Shown piece after piece: positions 19,268 through 27,318 of a stretch of 56,786 nt of DNA. Under the pieces are notes generated by a model. That model worked only from the letters and a program-made list of their open reading frames with translations. It did not search any database and was not told the origin of the DNA. How positions within the stretch are numbered: position 1 is the stretch's first letter; each line of letters begins with the position of its first letter. The stretch is from Bradyrhizobium valentinum. Its GTDB lineage: Bacteria; Pseudomonadota; Alphaproteobacteria; Rhizobiales; Xanthobacteraceae. The stretch covers positions 1 to 56,786 of the forward strand of contig NZ_LLXX01000176.1 of assembly GCF_001440405.1 (NCBI RefSeq), given 5' to 3'. The position numbers and the translations under genes were made by a program.

Positions 19268-19608
19268 CAATCGACCTCCAGCTCTTTCACCTGCATCTCT
19301 TCGCCCCCGGTCATCTGCAGCTGATAGCTGCCGCAGCAGGGACACGGCTCATCGCGCTGCGCAATCTCAACACTCCTCGAACAGGCCATGCACCAGGCGA
19401 CGCCAGGCAATTCGATGACCTCAATAACCGCGCCATCGGCGATGGTCCGCGCGGCAACGGCCGCAAAGCAGAACTTCATCGCTTCGGGAGCGACATGGCT
19501 GAGCGCCCCGATCTCCAGACACACGGTCTTCACCCTGGAAAACGATCGCCGGCGCGCCTCCTCCTCGATGATCTCGACGATGCCCTCACAAAGCGCCATT
19601 TCATGCAT
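19267..19608 (-). CDS. hypA: Hydrogenase nickel incorporation protein HypA
   Basis: A 113-residue HypA. It has the nickel ligand His2 (MHEMALCEGI) and a zinc site made of two Cys pairs: C73-x2-C76 (WCMACSRS) and C89-x2-C92 (PCPCCGS). The start at 19608 is fixed by the invariant MHE; a longer in-frame ORF to 19920 is only open reading frame within hupK. The first 8 bases overlap the end of hupK. Confidence 0.95.
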   Translation of the reverse strand: MHEMALCEGIVEIIEEEARRRSFSRVKTVCLEIGALSHVAPEAMKFCFAAVAARTIADGAVIEVIELPGVAWCMACSRSVEIAQRDEPCPCCGSYQLQMTGGEEMQVKELEVD

Positions 19609-20698
19609 CGCCAATTTCGCGAAAATTGAGAGTGAACCCGACGCAAGGGTCGAACGATGCGACCATCGAGCGAACCGCACCCAGTCCCCGCGGTTTCGCG
19701 GCCAGCACCGCGCCTTGCAGGCTGCGGACAAGCGGTCCGCGCGCGTGGAAATTCCACTCGGTTGGGGCAAGAAATTCCAAGCGCAACATCTGCCCCTGAC
19801 GATCAAGCTCAACCGCGTGATAGAGTCGTCCCCTTGCGCATTCGACCGCGGCCGCACCACGGCCCGGCCCCAGCCTGTAGCTTTCGACGATCCCATCCTC
19901 CGCTGTTTCAACATAAGCACTGGAGCGGAGCCAAGCGTGCAGTCGCACGATTTCCGCGATCCTCGCCTTCAGCCGCTCGGCCGGCCCCGACCGGCCTAGC
20001 GTGAGCTGATCACGCATCATTTGGCGCGCCCACGCACCTGTCTCGGGAATGCGGCCCTCCAGGTCGGGGCAACGGCAAAATCCTGCATCATCCGCGAGCA
20101 GCCGTTCAATGACGCCGCGGTCGTCGGCAACGGACAAAAACGAGTGCTGCGTCGGCATTGGGTTCAACGCGTCTTCCTCGAGAGCCGCGATGCGAAGCGC
20201 GAGTGGGTTACCGAGTGTCGGCGCGCCGTCTTCGTTCGTTATGCCAAGCGCTGCCAGCGCAATCGGAACCCGCGCTGTTGCCTCGCGTCGAACCTGGCCG
20301 CAGCCGGGCTCTGAGCTGTTGAGAAGTGCCGATACCCCCTCCATCAGGGCGCGGATCGCTGCGGCGCTGGTGGTATCCAGCGCGAAATGCCCGACAAACA
20401 GGCCCCGCAGCAATTCCGCTAGCCGCTCGGCAACGACCATGGCGATACGATGCTGCCGCGTCGCAAGGCTGATGTTTTCGCCGCGCGCCGCCTCGATCGC
20501 GGACAGGAATGCCACCTGGTGCGCGGCGGCACACAACGAGAAGATTCGCGGCAGCACGTTGAGCAACGAAGCGGCCGGCTTGCCGGCGAATAGCCGCGCC
20601 AGTGGCGGCCGGGCGCACGGCAGAATCTCGACCGCGGCAATTGCGTCGCCAGCAAGCGATACGGTAACATCGATCTGGTTGCGGACGGCGAGGCTCAT
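19601..20698 (-). CDS. hupK: Hydrogenase accessory protein HupK
   Basis: HupK is a diverged relative of the hydrogenase large subunit proposed to act as a scaffold for assembling the Fe(CN)2CO unit in rhizobial Hup systems. The 365-residue product keeps traces of large-subunit motifs: EILPCARPPLARLFAGK near the N-terminus in place of RxCGxC, and DPCVGFTLNFREIG at the C-terminus in place of DPCxxC. The second Cys of each pair is missing, as expected for HupK. It overlaps hupJ upstream by four bases. Confidence 0.88.
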   Translation of the reverse strand: MSLAVRNQIDVTVSLAGDAIAAVEILPCARPPLARLFAGKPAASLLNVLPRIFSLCAAAHQVAFLSAIEAARGENISLATRQHRIAMVVAERLAELLRGLFVGHFALDTTSAAAIRALMEGVSALLNSSEPGCGQVRREATARVPIALAALGITNEDGAPTLGNPLALRIAALEEDALNPMPTQHSFLSVADDRGVIERLLADDAGFCRCPDLEGRIPETGAWARQMMRDQLTLGRSGPAERLKARIAEIVRLHAWLRSSAYVETAEDGIVESYRLGPGRGAAAVECARGRLYHAVELDRQGQMLRLEFLAPTEWNFHARGPLVRSLQGAVLAAKPRGLGAVRSMVASFDPCVGFTLNFREIGDA

Positions 20699-21228
20699 GC
20701 GCGCCGCTCCGTCAGTACACCGTGCAAGAAATGCCGGCGGTCGAACGAACTGATATGTGGCGCATCTGTCCCATGTGACGCCGCGCGATTGGCCGGCGAC
20801 ATCAGCGCCGCGAGCGCTGCTTCGGCGGTGGCGCGCGCGGACGCCATATCCTCGAACTCAAACATCGGCGAGAACAGTGAGTAGCTCGCGATCGAGCCCA
20901 CGGGCACCAGATCGCTGACGGTGAATTCGATCTCGCCGGCCGGAAATCGCAAGCGCAGGTTCGATCCCGGGCCCGGAGACGATTGCGAAATGCCGTCACG
21001 CATGGGTGTGACCACGTTCATGAACCAGGGCGTGACCATCATGCCGACGATCCTGCCCTCGCGCGCGCGAAAGGCGATGGCTTCGACGCTCAAGGCCTCG
21101 TTGAAGATCGGCAGGTCGCGCATGGTGCGATCCGCGATATCCCGATAGGCTGCCGAGAGCATCTCGCCCCACGCCGACGCATCGGCGTGCATGCTCGTGC
21201 GGGAATGCTGTTCGCGGTCAGACGTCAT
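20695..21228 (-). CDS. hupJ: HupJ, [NiFe]-hydrogenase assembly chaperone (HybE family)
   Basis: A 177-residue HybE-type chaperone thought to protect or check cofactor insertion into the hydrogenase precursors. Family features are LPIFNEALSVEAIAF, the strand GMMVTPWFMNVVTP and LRFPAGEIEF. The start at 21228 (MTSDREQ) overlaps the end of hupI by 11 bases; the longer in-frame ORF is only shadow of hupI. Confidence 0.88.
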   Translation of the reverse strand: MTSDREQHSRTSMHADASAWGEMLSAAYRDIADRTMRDLPIFNEALSVEAIAFRAREGRIVGMMVTPWFMNVVTPMRDGISQSSPGPGSNLRLRFPAGEIEFTVSDLVPVGSIASYSLFSPMFEFEDMASARATAEAALAALMSPANRAASHGTDAPHISSFDRRHFLHGVLTERRA

Positions 21229-21433
21229 CTTCAATCGCCATGAACTTCGATTTGGGCGCATCGCAATTTGGACAACGCCACTTTTCGGGCAACCCGGCAA
21301 AAGGCGTTCCCGCTGCAATCTGCGTCGCCTCATCCCCCTCAACTGGGTCATAGACGATCCAACAGATGCCGCACTCCATGCGCGAGCCGTCTGCGATATC
21401 CTTCCGGACGCCACAATTCTCGAAGCTCGTCAT
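21218..21433 (-). CDS. hupI: HupI rubredoxin
   Basis: A 71-residue rubredoxin with the two iron-binding pairs C21-x2-C24 (MECGICWIVYDP) and C54-x2-C57 (RCPNCDAPKSKF), plus the aromatic core residues W25, Y28 and W52. In rhizobia the hup-encoded rubredoxin is needed for hydrogenase made in the presence of some oxygen, probably by protecting small-subunit maturation. The start at 21433 overlaps the hupH stop by four bases. Confidence 0.95.
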   Translation of the reverse strand: MTSFENCGVRKDIADGSRMECGICWIVYDPVEGDEATQIAAGTPFAGLPEKWRCPNCDAPKSKFMAIEDDV

Positions 21434-22248
21434 TCGAAGTAAGCTTTGATGATTTCTTGCAGGCGTTCGGCGGAATCCCAGAAATCTTCCTCGGCGGCCA
21501 ACGCAGCCGTTGGCACGCCGCCGACCTCCAGCGTATCCAGAATGATGGTGTCCATGGCATTGAAGAACTGCACCGACCAGACGTTCCGGATGCCCGTCGC
21601 AAGCACTCGGCAAGTCCCGTAGCCGCGCGAGCTGAGCTGGATCGGCCCGTTGCCGACGCTTTGCTGCAGAAACGCCTGGTCGACCGGGCTCATCGGCAGC
21701 AGGGTGAAGTTGATGATCTGCGAGCGCATGTCCGGCCGCCAGGCCAATGCCCGCTCGCGGATTTCCGCGAGCACCGGCAGCACGTTCATCGCGCCGTCCG
21801 GTGCCGCGCCGATCATGAGATCGCTCGACGTCAGGTCGGTTGCGGCGCGCCGCACGATCTCCGGGATCGCACCGACCTCGACATATTCGTGTGCGGCGTC
21901 GGTCTCGATGCGCACGCGCCAGATTCCCGCAAGTACCGATTCCTGGATTTGCGCCACGCGGCCACCCGGCAGCGCCACGACGCCGGCGAGCTCGCCCTCC
22001 CCAAGCACGTCCGCAATCAGCTTGCGCTCGAGATCGCTGAGATTCCCGAGCCTGAACAGCTGCGTCGGCACGTCGCTCTTCTGGCCGGCAGCGGCAGCCG
22101 CGACGGAAGACAACAGCGCGATGGCACTCGGACAGTTCCTTGCCAGCTCGATGCCATTGACCGAAGCGGGCCTCGCGAGCGCACCCGCAGCCGTCAGCCC
22201 GCTATGGGCTGAGTCGAGACTTTCCGCGGCGATAGGAAACACGCTCAT
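21430..22248 (-). CDS. hupH: HupH hydrogenase expression/formation protein
   Basis: HupH belongs to the HyaF/HupH family, required in rhizobia for processing the small subunit. The body matches the family: LTSSDLMIGAAPDGAMNVLP-type segments, SSRGYGTCRVLATGIRNVWS and the C-terminal FFNAMDTIILDTLEVGGVP. I place the start at the ATG at 22248 (MSVFPIAAESL, 272 aa). An in-frame ATG at 22302 also exists. Just upstream, a different frame reads TGFRVAPHSAEKMRAADERV, which resembles the GFWVAP opening of other HupH proteins. The normal N-terminus therefore seems to have been lost through a frameshift. The rest of the protein is intact. Confidence 0.85.
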   Translation of the reverse strand: MSVFPIAAESLDSAHSGLTAAGALARPASVNGIELARNCPSAIALLSSVAAAAAGQKSDVPTQLFRLGNLSDLERKLIADVLGEGELAGVVALPGGRVAQIQESVLAGIWRVRIETDAAHEYVEVGAIPEIVRRAATDLTSSDLMIGAAPDGAMNVLPVLAEIRERALAWRPDMRSQIINFTLLPMSPVDQAFLQQSVGNGPIQLSSRGYGTCRVLATGIRNVWSVQFFNAMDTIILDTLEVGGVPTAALAAEEDFWDSAERLQEIIKAYFE

Positions 22249-22705
22249 CGGCTGCTCGCATTTTCTCGGCGCTATGGGGCGCGACCCGGAAACCTGTTTC
22301 ATGATACGACGTTCCGTTGGTGTGCTGAGGGACGATGCTCAGACGCGCCATTGGCGCGCGGGCGATCAATGAGCTTCGCAATGCGATCGATAGAGATCTC
22401 CCGGATCTTGGCGATCATGACGAGTGTCTTTCGCTTGTGCGACGCTTGCGGTCCCCACCTCGGACAGATGGAGCCGCGTCAGATCATGTTTCCCGGGCTG
22501 AAAGTCCATCAGCCGCCTCTCTGATAATCCATGGTTCTGCTGGATGAGGTGTAGCAAGGCGCGTGCCAACCATTGCTCTTTCGCGATTGCGTTCCCGCTC
22601 GGATCAGCACCTGCTCGACATATTCCACGTGAAGCTCGTTTCGGCTGCAAGTTTGGCTTCTGATTGGCAAAGATGGGCAGGCAGTGTCCGGGAGGCGGCA
22701 CCAGG
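22249..22705 (-). other. hupF-hupH gap where hupG is expected
   Basis: About 400 bases between hupF and hupH. In Bradyrhizobium the order is hupF-hupG-hupH, with hupG encoding a thioredoxin-like (HyaE-type) chaperone of about 145 residues. No frame here shows a HupG-like protein. The minus strand instead carries a sigma-54 promoter (22553-22568), a frameshifted remnant of the hupH N-terminus at the downstream end, and a short ORF (MDFQPGKHDLTRLHLSEVGT) of unknown meaning. Confidence 0.6.
22553..22568 (-). promoter_or_regulatory. Sigma-54 (-24/-12) promoter inside the hup array
   Basis: Minus-strand TGGCACGCGCCTTGCT is a perfect match to the sigma-54 consensus (TGGCACG-N4-TTGCW, GG and GC separated by 10 bases). 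Transcription would start near 22542 and read hupH-I-J-K-hyp. An imperfect NifA-type upstream site (TGC-N10-ACA on the minus strand, 22685-22700) lies about 145 bases upstream of that start. Confidence 0.65.
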
Positions 22706-22996
22706 CTAGCGCAGGTGCTCGGGCAGTTGCGGCTCTTGACCGATCAAGTCCGCAAAGAAACGATCACAATTGTCGTCATTGAGGGCCGCATCACGGCCCT
22801 CAAGCGCGTCCGCGATAAGCCGCGCTTCGTCGTCATCCAAGAGCCGCACCGCGGTATCGATATGGACAAGCACCTTGGCACCGACCGGCGGCTCGGAGAG
22901 CAGCATGACTGAGACGCGCCGCTGTTCATTGGCATATTCGCAAAGCGCCGACATGCCGTCGGTCTCAATAATCGTCATTGGCAAGCCAAGGCACAT
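22706..22996 (-). CDS. hupF: HupF, HypC-family chaperone
   Basis: A 96-residue HypC paralogue dedicated to HupL, reported in rhizobia to stabilise the large subunit when oxygen is present. The start MCLGLPMTIIE at 22996 gives the essential Cys2, followed by EPPVGAKVLVHIDTAVRLLD. It is longer at the C-terminus than HypC (acidic and Asp/Glu-rich tail), typical of HupF. The gap to hupD is 16 bases. Confidence 0.92.
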   Translation of the reverse strand: MCLGLPMTIIETDGMSALCEYANEQRRVSVMLLSEPPVGAKVLVHIDTAVRLLDDDEARLIADALEGRDAALNDDNCDRFFADLIGQEPQLPEHLR

Positions 22997-23012
22997 GGTA
23001 ATCGGCGAGCCG

Positions 23013-23609
23013 CTAGATCGGCCGCGCCCTCCTCTCATACTTTGCATGGTCGATGTCGTTCGCGAGCAGACGCTCCGACTCCGGTAGCGGCGCGGTCCGC
23101 AGTTTTGCCGGAGAACCCCACTGCGCCAGCAGTTCGCAAGCCAGTTCGATCGCAGGCGCAATCTGAGTGCGCACCGGAGCGGTCAGCGGCCCGCCCCAAT
23201 CCTCCAGATCAAGTGGCTGACAGCCGATTAGAGCGAGCTCTCGCGGGCAGCGGCCAAGCAGGTCGGCCGCACTTAAGACCTCCTGGAAACCGGTCTGATG
23301 CAGGCTCACCTTCTTGGCGCCGGTGAATTTCGGCACCTCCTCGTCTCGCACGAGCTTCAAGTGCCCGGGCGCGAGTCCATAATCGATGGCATCGAACGCG
23401 ATCAGGCAATCGGCCTCCTCGAGAAAATTGACGAGGTAGAGCCCCTGCGTGCCGCCATCGAGCATGGTGACATTGTCAGGGACGTCGTAGCGGCGGTGGA
23501 ACTGCTCCACCACCCGCACGCCGAACCCCTCATCGGCCCACAGGATATTGCCGATGCCGAGCACCAGGATCCGTTTCGTATTCTCCGGAGTTGGCATCTG
23601 CATCGTCAA
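23013..23609 (-). CDS. hupD: Hydrogenase maturation endopeptidase HupD
   Basis: HupD cuts the C-terminal tail off HupL once nickel is in place. The 198-residue protein has the family opening ILVLGIGNILWADEGFGVRV, where the Glu is a nickel-sensing ligand. It continues with the second acidic ligand region FDAIDYGLAPGHL and the His of SLHQTGFQEVL. It follows hupC with no gap. Confidence 0.95.
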   Translation of the reverse strand: MTMQMPTPENTKRILVLGIGNILWADEGFGVRVVEQFHRRYDVPDNVTMLDGGTQGLYLVNFLEEADCLIAFDAIDYGLAPGHLKLVRDEEVPKFTGAKKVSLHQTGFQEVLSAADLLGRCPRELALIGCQPLDLEDWGGPLTAPVRTQIAPAIELACELLAQWGSPAKLRTAPLPESERLLANDIDHAKYERRARPI

Positions 23610-24341
23610 TCAATCGCGGAATTCGCGCTCGCCAGAAATGATCGAGGAGACGATGCTCTGGCGCGACACGATGTCTTCCCGAACCGCCGTATAGATGTGG
23701 ATGAGCGCAAACGTCACGATCATCCACAGGCCGAGATGATGCCAGGTGTGGACGTCCTGGCTGTTCGGCCAAATCGAAAACACCCAGCCGAACAGCTTGT
23801 ACTGCCAGCTGTCGTTGCCGGTGCCCTGCGCGTACAGCGCAAAGCCGCTGACGATCATGAACGCGATCGCCAGCGTAAACATGAAGAACATAGCGAGCTG
23901 GGCCAGCGGATTGTGCGCGACATATTTCTTCGGCTCGGCCGCAACGAAAGCGTACCAGCGAATCTCGTGCCACACCTCGCGCCAATAGCTCTTGCGCCAG
24001 AGCGGCACATAGAAAATCTGCTTAGCATGGGGGTTGCCCATGAACGCCCAGTAAATGCGGAAGAGGAAGCCGAGCGTGAGCACATACCCTGCGGAAAAAT
24101 GCGCAAAGCGGATATAGCCGAACAGGAAATTGTCGCTTGTCTCTCCCGGCATGGTCGGTATCGCACTGCCGATGAAATAACCGGTAAGGCCCAACACCAG
24201 GATTGCCGCAGCGTTGATCCAATGCCACAGCCGCACCGGCGCCTCGTAGACGTAGACGACGCCACGCTCGGCGCTGAGGCCGGAGCGTACCGCGTCGGCC
24301 GCGACAGCGGCGGTTAGCGCTTGCGGAGATTTGTCCAGCAA
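23610..24341 (-). CDS. hupC: HupC, Ni/Fe-hydrogenase b-type cytochrome
   Basis: A membrane cytochrome b of about 243 residues that anchors HupSL and passes electrons from H2 to quinone. Four transmembrane helices can be seen, with heme-ligand histidines in RLWHWINAAAILVLG, FAHFSAGYVLTLGF and TWHHLGLWMIVTFALIHIYT. There is no suitable ATG: the only upstream one overlaps hupL by 70 bases in another frame. The best start is TTG at 24339-24341, with a GGGGAGG five bases upstream, giving LLDKSPQAL, the usual HupC opening. Confidence 0.92.
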   Translation of the reverse strand: MLDKSPQALTAAVAADAVRSGLSAERGVVYVYEAPVRLWHWINAAAILVLGLTGYFIGSAIPTMPGETSDNFLFGYIRFAHFSAGYVLTLGFLFRIYWAFMGNPHAKQIFYVPLWRKSYWREVWHEIRWYAFVAAEPKKYVAHNPLAQLAMFFMFTLAIAFMIVSGFALYAQGTGNDSWQYKLFGWVFSIWPNSQDVHTWHHLGLWMIVTFALIHIYTAVREDIVSRQSIVSSIISGEREFRD

Positions 24342-24352
24342 TGCCGCCTCCC

Positions 24353-26143
24353 CTAGCGGACCTTGACCGTTGCCATTTCCTGGCCATCCGGCCCCATCAC
24401 ATGGGTCGAGCAGGCCAGGCATGGATCAAAGGAATGGATCGTGCGCAGGATTTCCAGCGGCTTCTCCGGATCAGCGATCGGCGTATCCATCAACGAGGCC
24501 TCAAATGCACCGATATTGCCGTTTGGATCACGCGGCGAGCCGTTCCATGTCGTCGGCACGACGCACTGGTAGTTGTCGATCTTGGTCTCCTTGATCTTGA
24601 TCCAGTGCCCCAGCGCACCACGCGGCGCCTCAGTGAAACCGTAGCCCTTGGCTTCCTTCGGCCAGCTCTCCGGCTTCCATTTATCGACGTTGGCGGTAGC
24701 GGTGTCACCCGTTTTGATATGCGCCATAAGCTTGTCCTGGAAATAGCGCATCTGGTGCGCGGCCCATTGGCATTCGAGCGCACGCGCCGCAGTGCGGCCG
24801 AGCGTCGAGAAGAGCGCAGCGAAGGGCAGATCGAGCGTCTTCAGCAGCTTCTCGGTCGGTTCCTTGAACTCCGCTTTGCCTTGCACGTAACCTATGATGT
24901 ATCGCGCCAGCGGTCCCACCTCGACGGAGTTGCCGCGCCAGCGCGGCGCCTTGATCCAGGAATATTTGCCGCCTTCGTCGAGCTCCTTGATGTCGGTCCT
25001 GGTGCCCTTGACGTTGGGCCCGAGCTGGAAATTCGGCTCGGTGATACCATCCCAGGGATGCAGCCCCCTGGTTTCATCAGGATATTTGTACCAGGAATGA
25101 GCGACGAACTCCTGGATCTGCTCGGGATCGCCGTGATCGATTGGCAGGACTTCGCTGAAATTGCCATTGAGGATCACGCCGCGCGGCTGCTTGAGGTTTT
25201 TCGCGGAATAATCATTGGCGTTCTCGGGAATGTCGCCATAGGACATTATGCTCTTAGCCGAGAGACCGCCGCCATAGAGCCAGTCTTTGTAGAAGGAGCC
25301 AATCACGGCAACGTCGGGCAGATAAACCTGCTCGACGAATTCGATCGAACGGCAAATGATCGAGGATACCAGGTTCAGCCGCTCCATATTGATGGCGCCC
25401 ACTGCACCGGTACCATCGACATTGATGGCACAGGCCACGCCACCGACCAGCCAATTCGGATGCGGGTTCTTGCCGCCATAGATGGCGTGGATCTTGACGA
25501 CGTCCTTCTGGAAGTCGAGCGCTTCCAGATAATGCGCCAAGGCCATCAGGTTCGCTTCCGGCGGAAGCTTATAGGCCGGATGCCCCCAATAGGCATTCTT
25601 AAAAGGGCCGAGCTGTCCTGATTCAACGAACTTGGTGAGCCTGATCTGCAGATGCTTGAAATAGCCTGGCGATGATAGAGGCCAGGACGAGACCGATTGC
25701 GCCAACGCAGAGGTCGCCTTGGGATCGGCCTTGAGGGCGGAAATCACGTCGACCCAATCCAACGCGTGCAGGTGATAGAAGTGCACAAGATGATCATGCA
25801 CCTGCAGGCAGAGCTGCATGATATTGCGGATCGAATTAGCATTCTCTGGAATGGTGATGCCCAGCGCGTTCTCCACCGCGCGCACCGAGGTGAGCGCATG
25901 TGTGCCGGTGCAGACGCCGCAAATCCGCTCGGTGAACGCCCAGGCATCGCGAGGATCGCGTCCACGCAGGATCGTCTCGATGCCGCGCCACATAGTTCCG
26001 GATGAGACCGCGTTGCGGATCACATTGTCGGAATCGAGATTGACCTCCACGCGGAGGTGGCCTTCGACCCGGGTCAGCGGATCGATGACGATGCGTTTGC
26101 CGGAATGGTCGAGTTTGAACCCATTGGGTGTCTGGGCGCCCAT
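24353..26143 (-). CDS. hupL: Uptake [NiFe]-hydrogenase large subunit HupL
   Basis: The 596-residue catalytic subunit oxidises H2 at the NiFe centre. Nickel ligands are visible in RICGVCTGTH (73-82, C75 and C78) and DPCLACSTH (573-581, C575 and C578). The 15 residues after H581 are the tail removed by HupD. The N-terminal RVEGHLRVEV motif is also present. The gene follows hupS after 20 bases. This is a group 1 periplasm-facing, membrane-bound enzyme in rhizobia. Confidence 0.98.
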   Translation of the reverse strand: MGAQTPNGFKLDHSGKRIVIDPLTRVEGHLRVEVNLDSDNVIRNAVSSGTMWRGIETILRGRDPRDAWAFTERICGVCTGTHALTSVRAVENALGITIPENANSIRNIMQLCLQVHDHLVHFYHLHALDWVDVISALKADPKATSALAQSVSSWPLSSPGYFKHLQIRLTKFVESGQLGPFKNAYWGHPAYKLPPEANLMALAHYLEALDFQKDVVKIHAIYGGKNPHPNWLVGGVACAINVDGTGAVGAINMERLNLVSSIICRSIEFVEQVYLPDVAVIGSFYKDWLYGGGLSAKSIMSYGDIPENANDYSAKNLKQPRGVILNGNFSEVLPIDHGDPEQIQEFVAHSWYKYPDETRGLHPWDGITEPNFQLGPNVKGTRTDIKELDEGGKYSWIKAPRWRGNSVEVGPLARYIIGYVQGKAEFKEPTEKLLKTLDLPFAALFSTLGRTAARALECQWAAHQMRYFQDKLMAHIKTGDTATANVDKWKPESWPKEAKGYGFTEAPRGALGHWIKIKETKIDNYQCVVPTTWNGSPRDPNGNIGAFEASLMDTPIADPEKPLEILRTIHSFDPCLACSTHVMGPDGQEMATVKVR

Positions 26144-26163
26144 CGTTGTCCTTCTGAATTCGA

Positions 26164-27255
26164 TTATTTTTCCTGAGCTACGCGGCCCGGTTTACGGGTC
26201 AGCCGCTTCGCGGCCGTGACCGCCGCGTGCGCGGCAACGGCTAGGCCGACCGCGCCGGCAGCGGCCATGCCGATCTGATCGGCGTTGGCCTCGATGCCGA
26301 ATTGCCTGATGGTCGTCAGTCGATCGTAAAATGAGCCCTTGTCCCAGAAGCCGTCTTCGGAGCAGCCGAAACAGCCGTGGCCGGATTGGATCGGGAAGGA
26401 AACGCCGCCGTTCCACCGAACGGTCGAGCAGGCGTTGTAGGTGGTCGGCCCCTTGCAGCCCATTTTGTAGAGGCAATAGCCCTTGCGCGCGGACTCGTCG
26501 TCCCACCCCTCGACAAACTGGCCGGCGTCGAAATGGGGACGCCTGTAGCACTTGTCGTGGATGCGCTGGGAATAGAACATCTTTGGACGTCCTTGGCGGT
26601 CGAGCTCGGGAAGCTTTCCGAACGTCGTGATGAAGGTCACCAAGGCGGTCATGACCTCTGCGATGGGCGGGCAGCCGGGCACCTTGATGATCGGTTTGTT
26701 CGTGATCACTTTATCGATCGGCGTCGCCCCAGTCGGGTTGGGCTTGGCCGCCTGCACGCAACCCCAGGACGCACAAGTCCCCCAAGCGATGATCGCCATG
26801 GAATCTTCCGCCATCGCCCTGAGCTTTTCGACGAACGGCTTGCCGCCATCAATGCAGAACATGCCGCCTTCGTTCAGCGGCGGATTGCCTTCAACGGCAA
26901 GCACATACTCGCCCTTGTACTTGGCGCGGATCTCCTCGAGGATGGCTTCGGCCTGGTGTCCTGCCGCCGCCATGATCAGGGCGTCATAATCCAGCGAGAT
27001 CATCGACAGCACCACGTCTTTGACCAGCGGATGGGCCGAGCGGATAAAGCTTTCCGAACAGCAGGTGCATTCGAGCCCGTGCATCCAGATCACGGGCACA
27101 CGCGGCTTTGTCTCCAGCGCGTTGGCAATCTGGCTTGCCGCGAGCGGACCGAGCCCGAGGCTCGTTGCCGTCAAACTGCAGAATTTGTGGAAACTGCGAC
27201 GCGTGATACCCTGACGTCTGATGACGCCGTAAAACGTTTCCGCTGCCCCGCCCAT
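26164..27255 (-). CDS. hupS: Uptake [NiFe]-hydrogenase small subunit HupS
   Basis: The electron-transfer subunit with three Fe-S clusters. From the ATG at 27255 (MGGAAETFYG, GGGAAG nearby) it has 363 residues. A Tat signal with RRSFHKF (19-25) exports the folded HupSL dimer. The proximal cluster begins at ECTCCSESF (C63, C66). Further cluster ligands lie in WGTCASWGC, PGCPP, the CYRRPHFDAG and CLYKMGCKGP region and GCFGCSEDGFW. A C-terminal hydrophobic helix (IGMAAAGAVGLAVAAHAAVT) anchors it to the membrane next to HupC. A sigma-54 promoter is 47 bases upstream. Confidence 0.98.
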   Translation of the reverse strand: MGGAAETFYGVIRRQGITRRSFHKFCSLTATSLGLGPLAASQIANALETKPRVPVIWMHGLECTCCSESFIRSAHPLVKDVVLSMISLDYDALIMAAAGHQAEAILEEIRAKYKGEYVLAVEGNPPLNEGGMFCIDGGKPFVEKLRAMAEDSMAIIAWGTCASWGCVQAAKPNPTGATPIDKVITNKPIIKVPGCPPIAEVMTALVTFITTFGKLPELDRQGRPKMFYSQRIHDKCYRRPHFDAGQFVEGWDDESARKGYCLYKMGCKGPTTYNACSTVRWNGGVSFPIQSGHGCFGCSEDGFWDKGSFYDRLTTIRQFGIEANADQIGMAAAGAVGLAVAAHAAVTAAKRLTRKPGRVAQEK

Positions 27256-27301
27256 AAATTCTTCCCGAGATCTGTTATCGACGACTTGCCGACGATCGGG
27301 T

Positions 27302-27318
27302 AGCAAGAAGCAGGCCAA
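27302..27318 (-). promoter_or_regulatory. Sigma-54 (-24/-12) promoter of hupS
   Basis: Minus-strand TTGGCCTGCTTCTTGCT keeps the GG-N10-GC spacing and the TTGC of RpoN promoters. Transcription would start near 27291, about 36 bases before the hupS ATG. RpoN-dependent hup expression, with HoxA or NifA as activator, is known in rhizobia. I saw no clear NifA box (TGT-N10-ACA) in the next 150 bases. Confidence 0.75.

Noticed and set aside
18710..19324. Plus-strand ORF opposite hypB rich in Met, Val and Ile, looking like a membrane protein
   Set aside because: It is the reverse complement of the His-rich codons of hypB (CAT/CAC read as ATG/GTG), so the hydrophobicity is an artefact.
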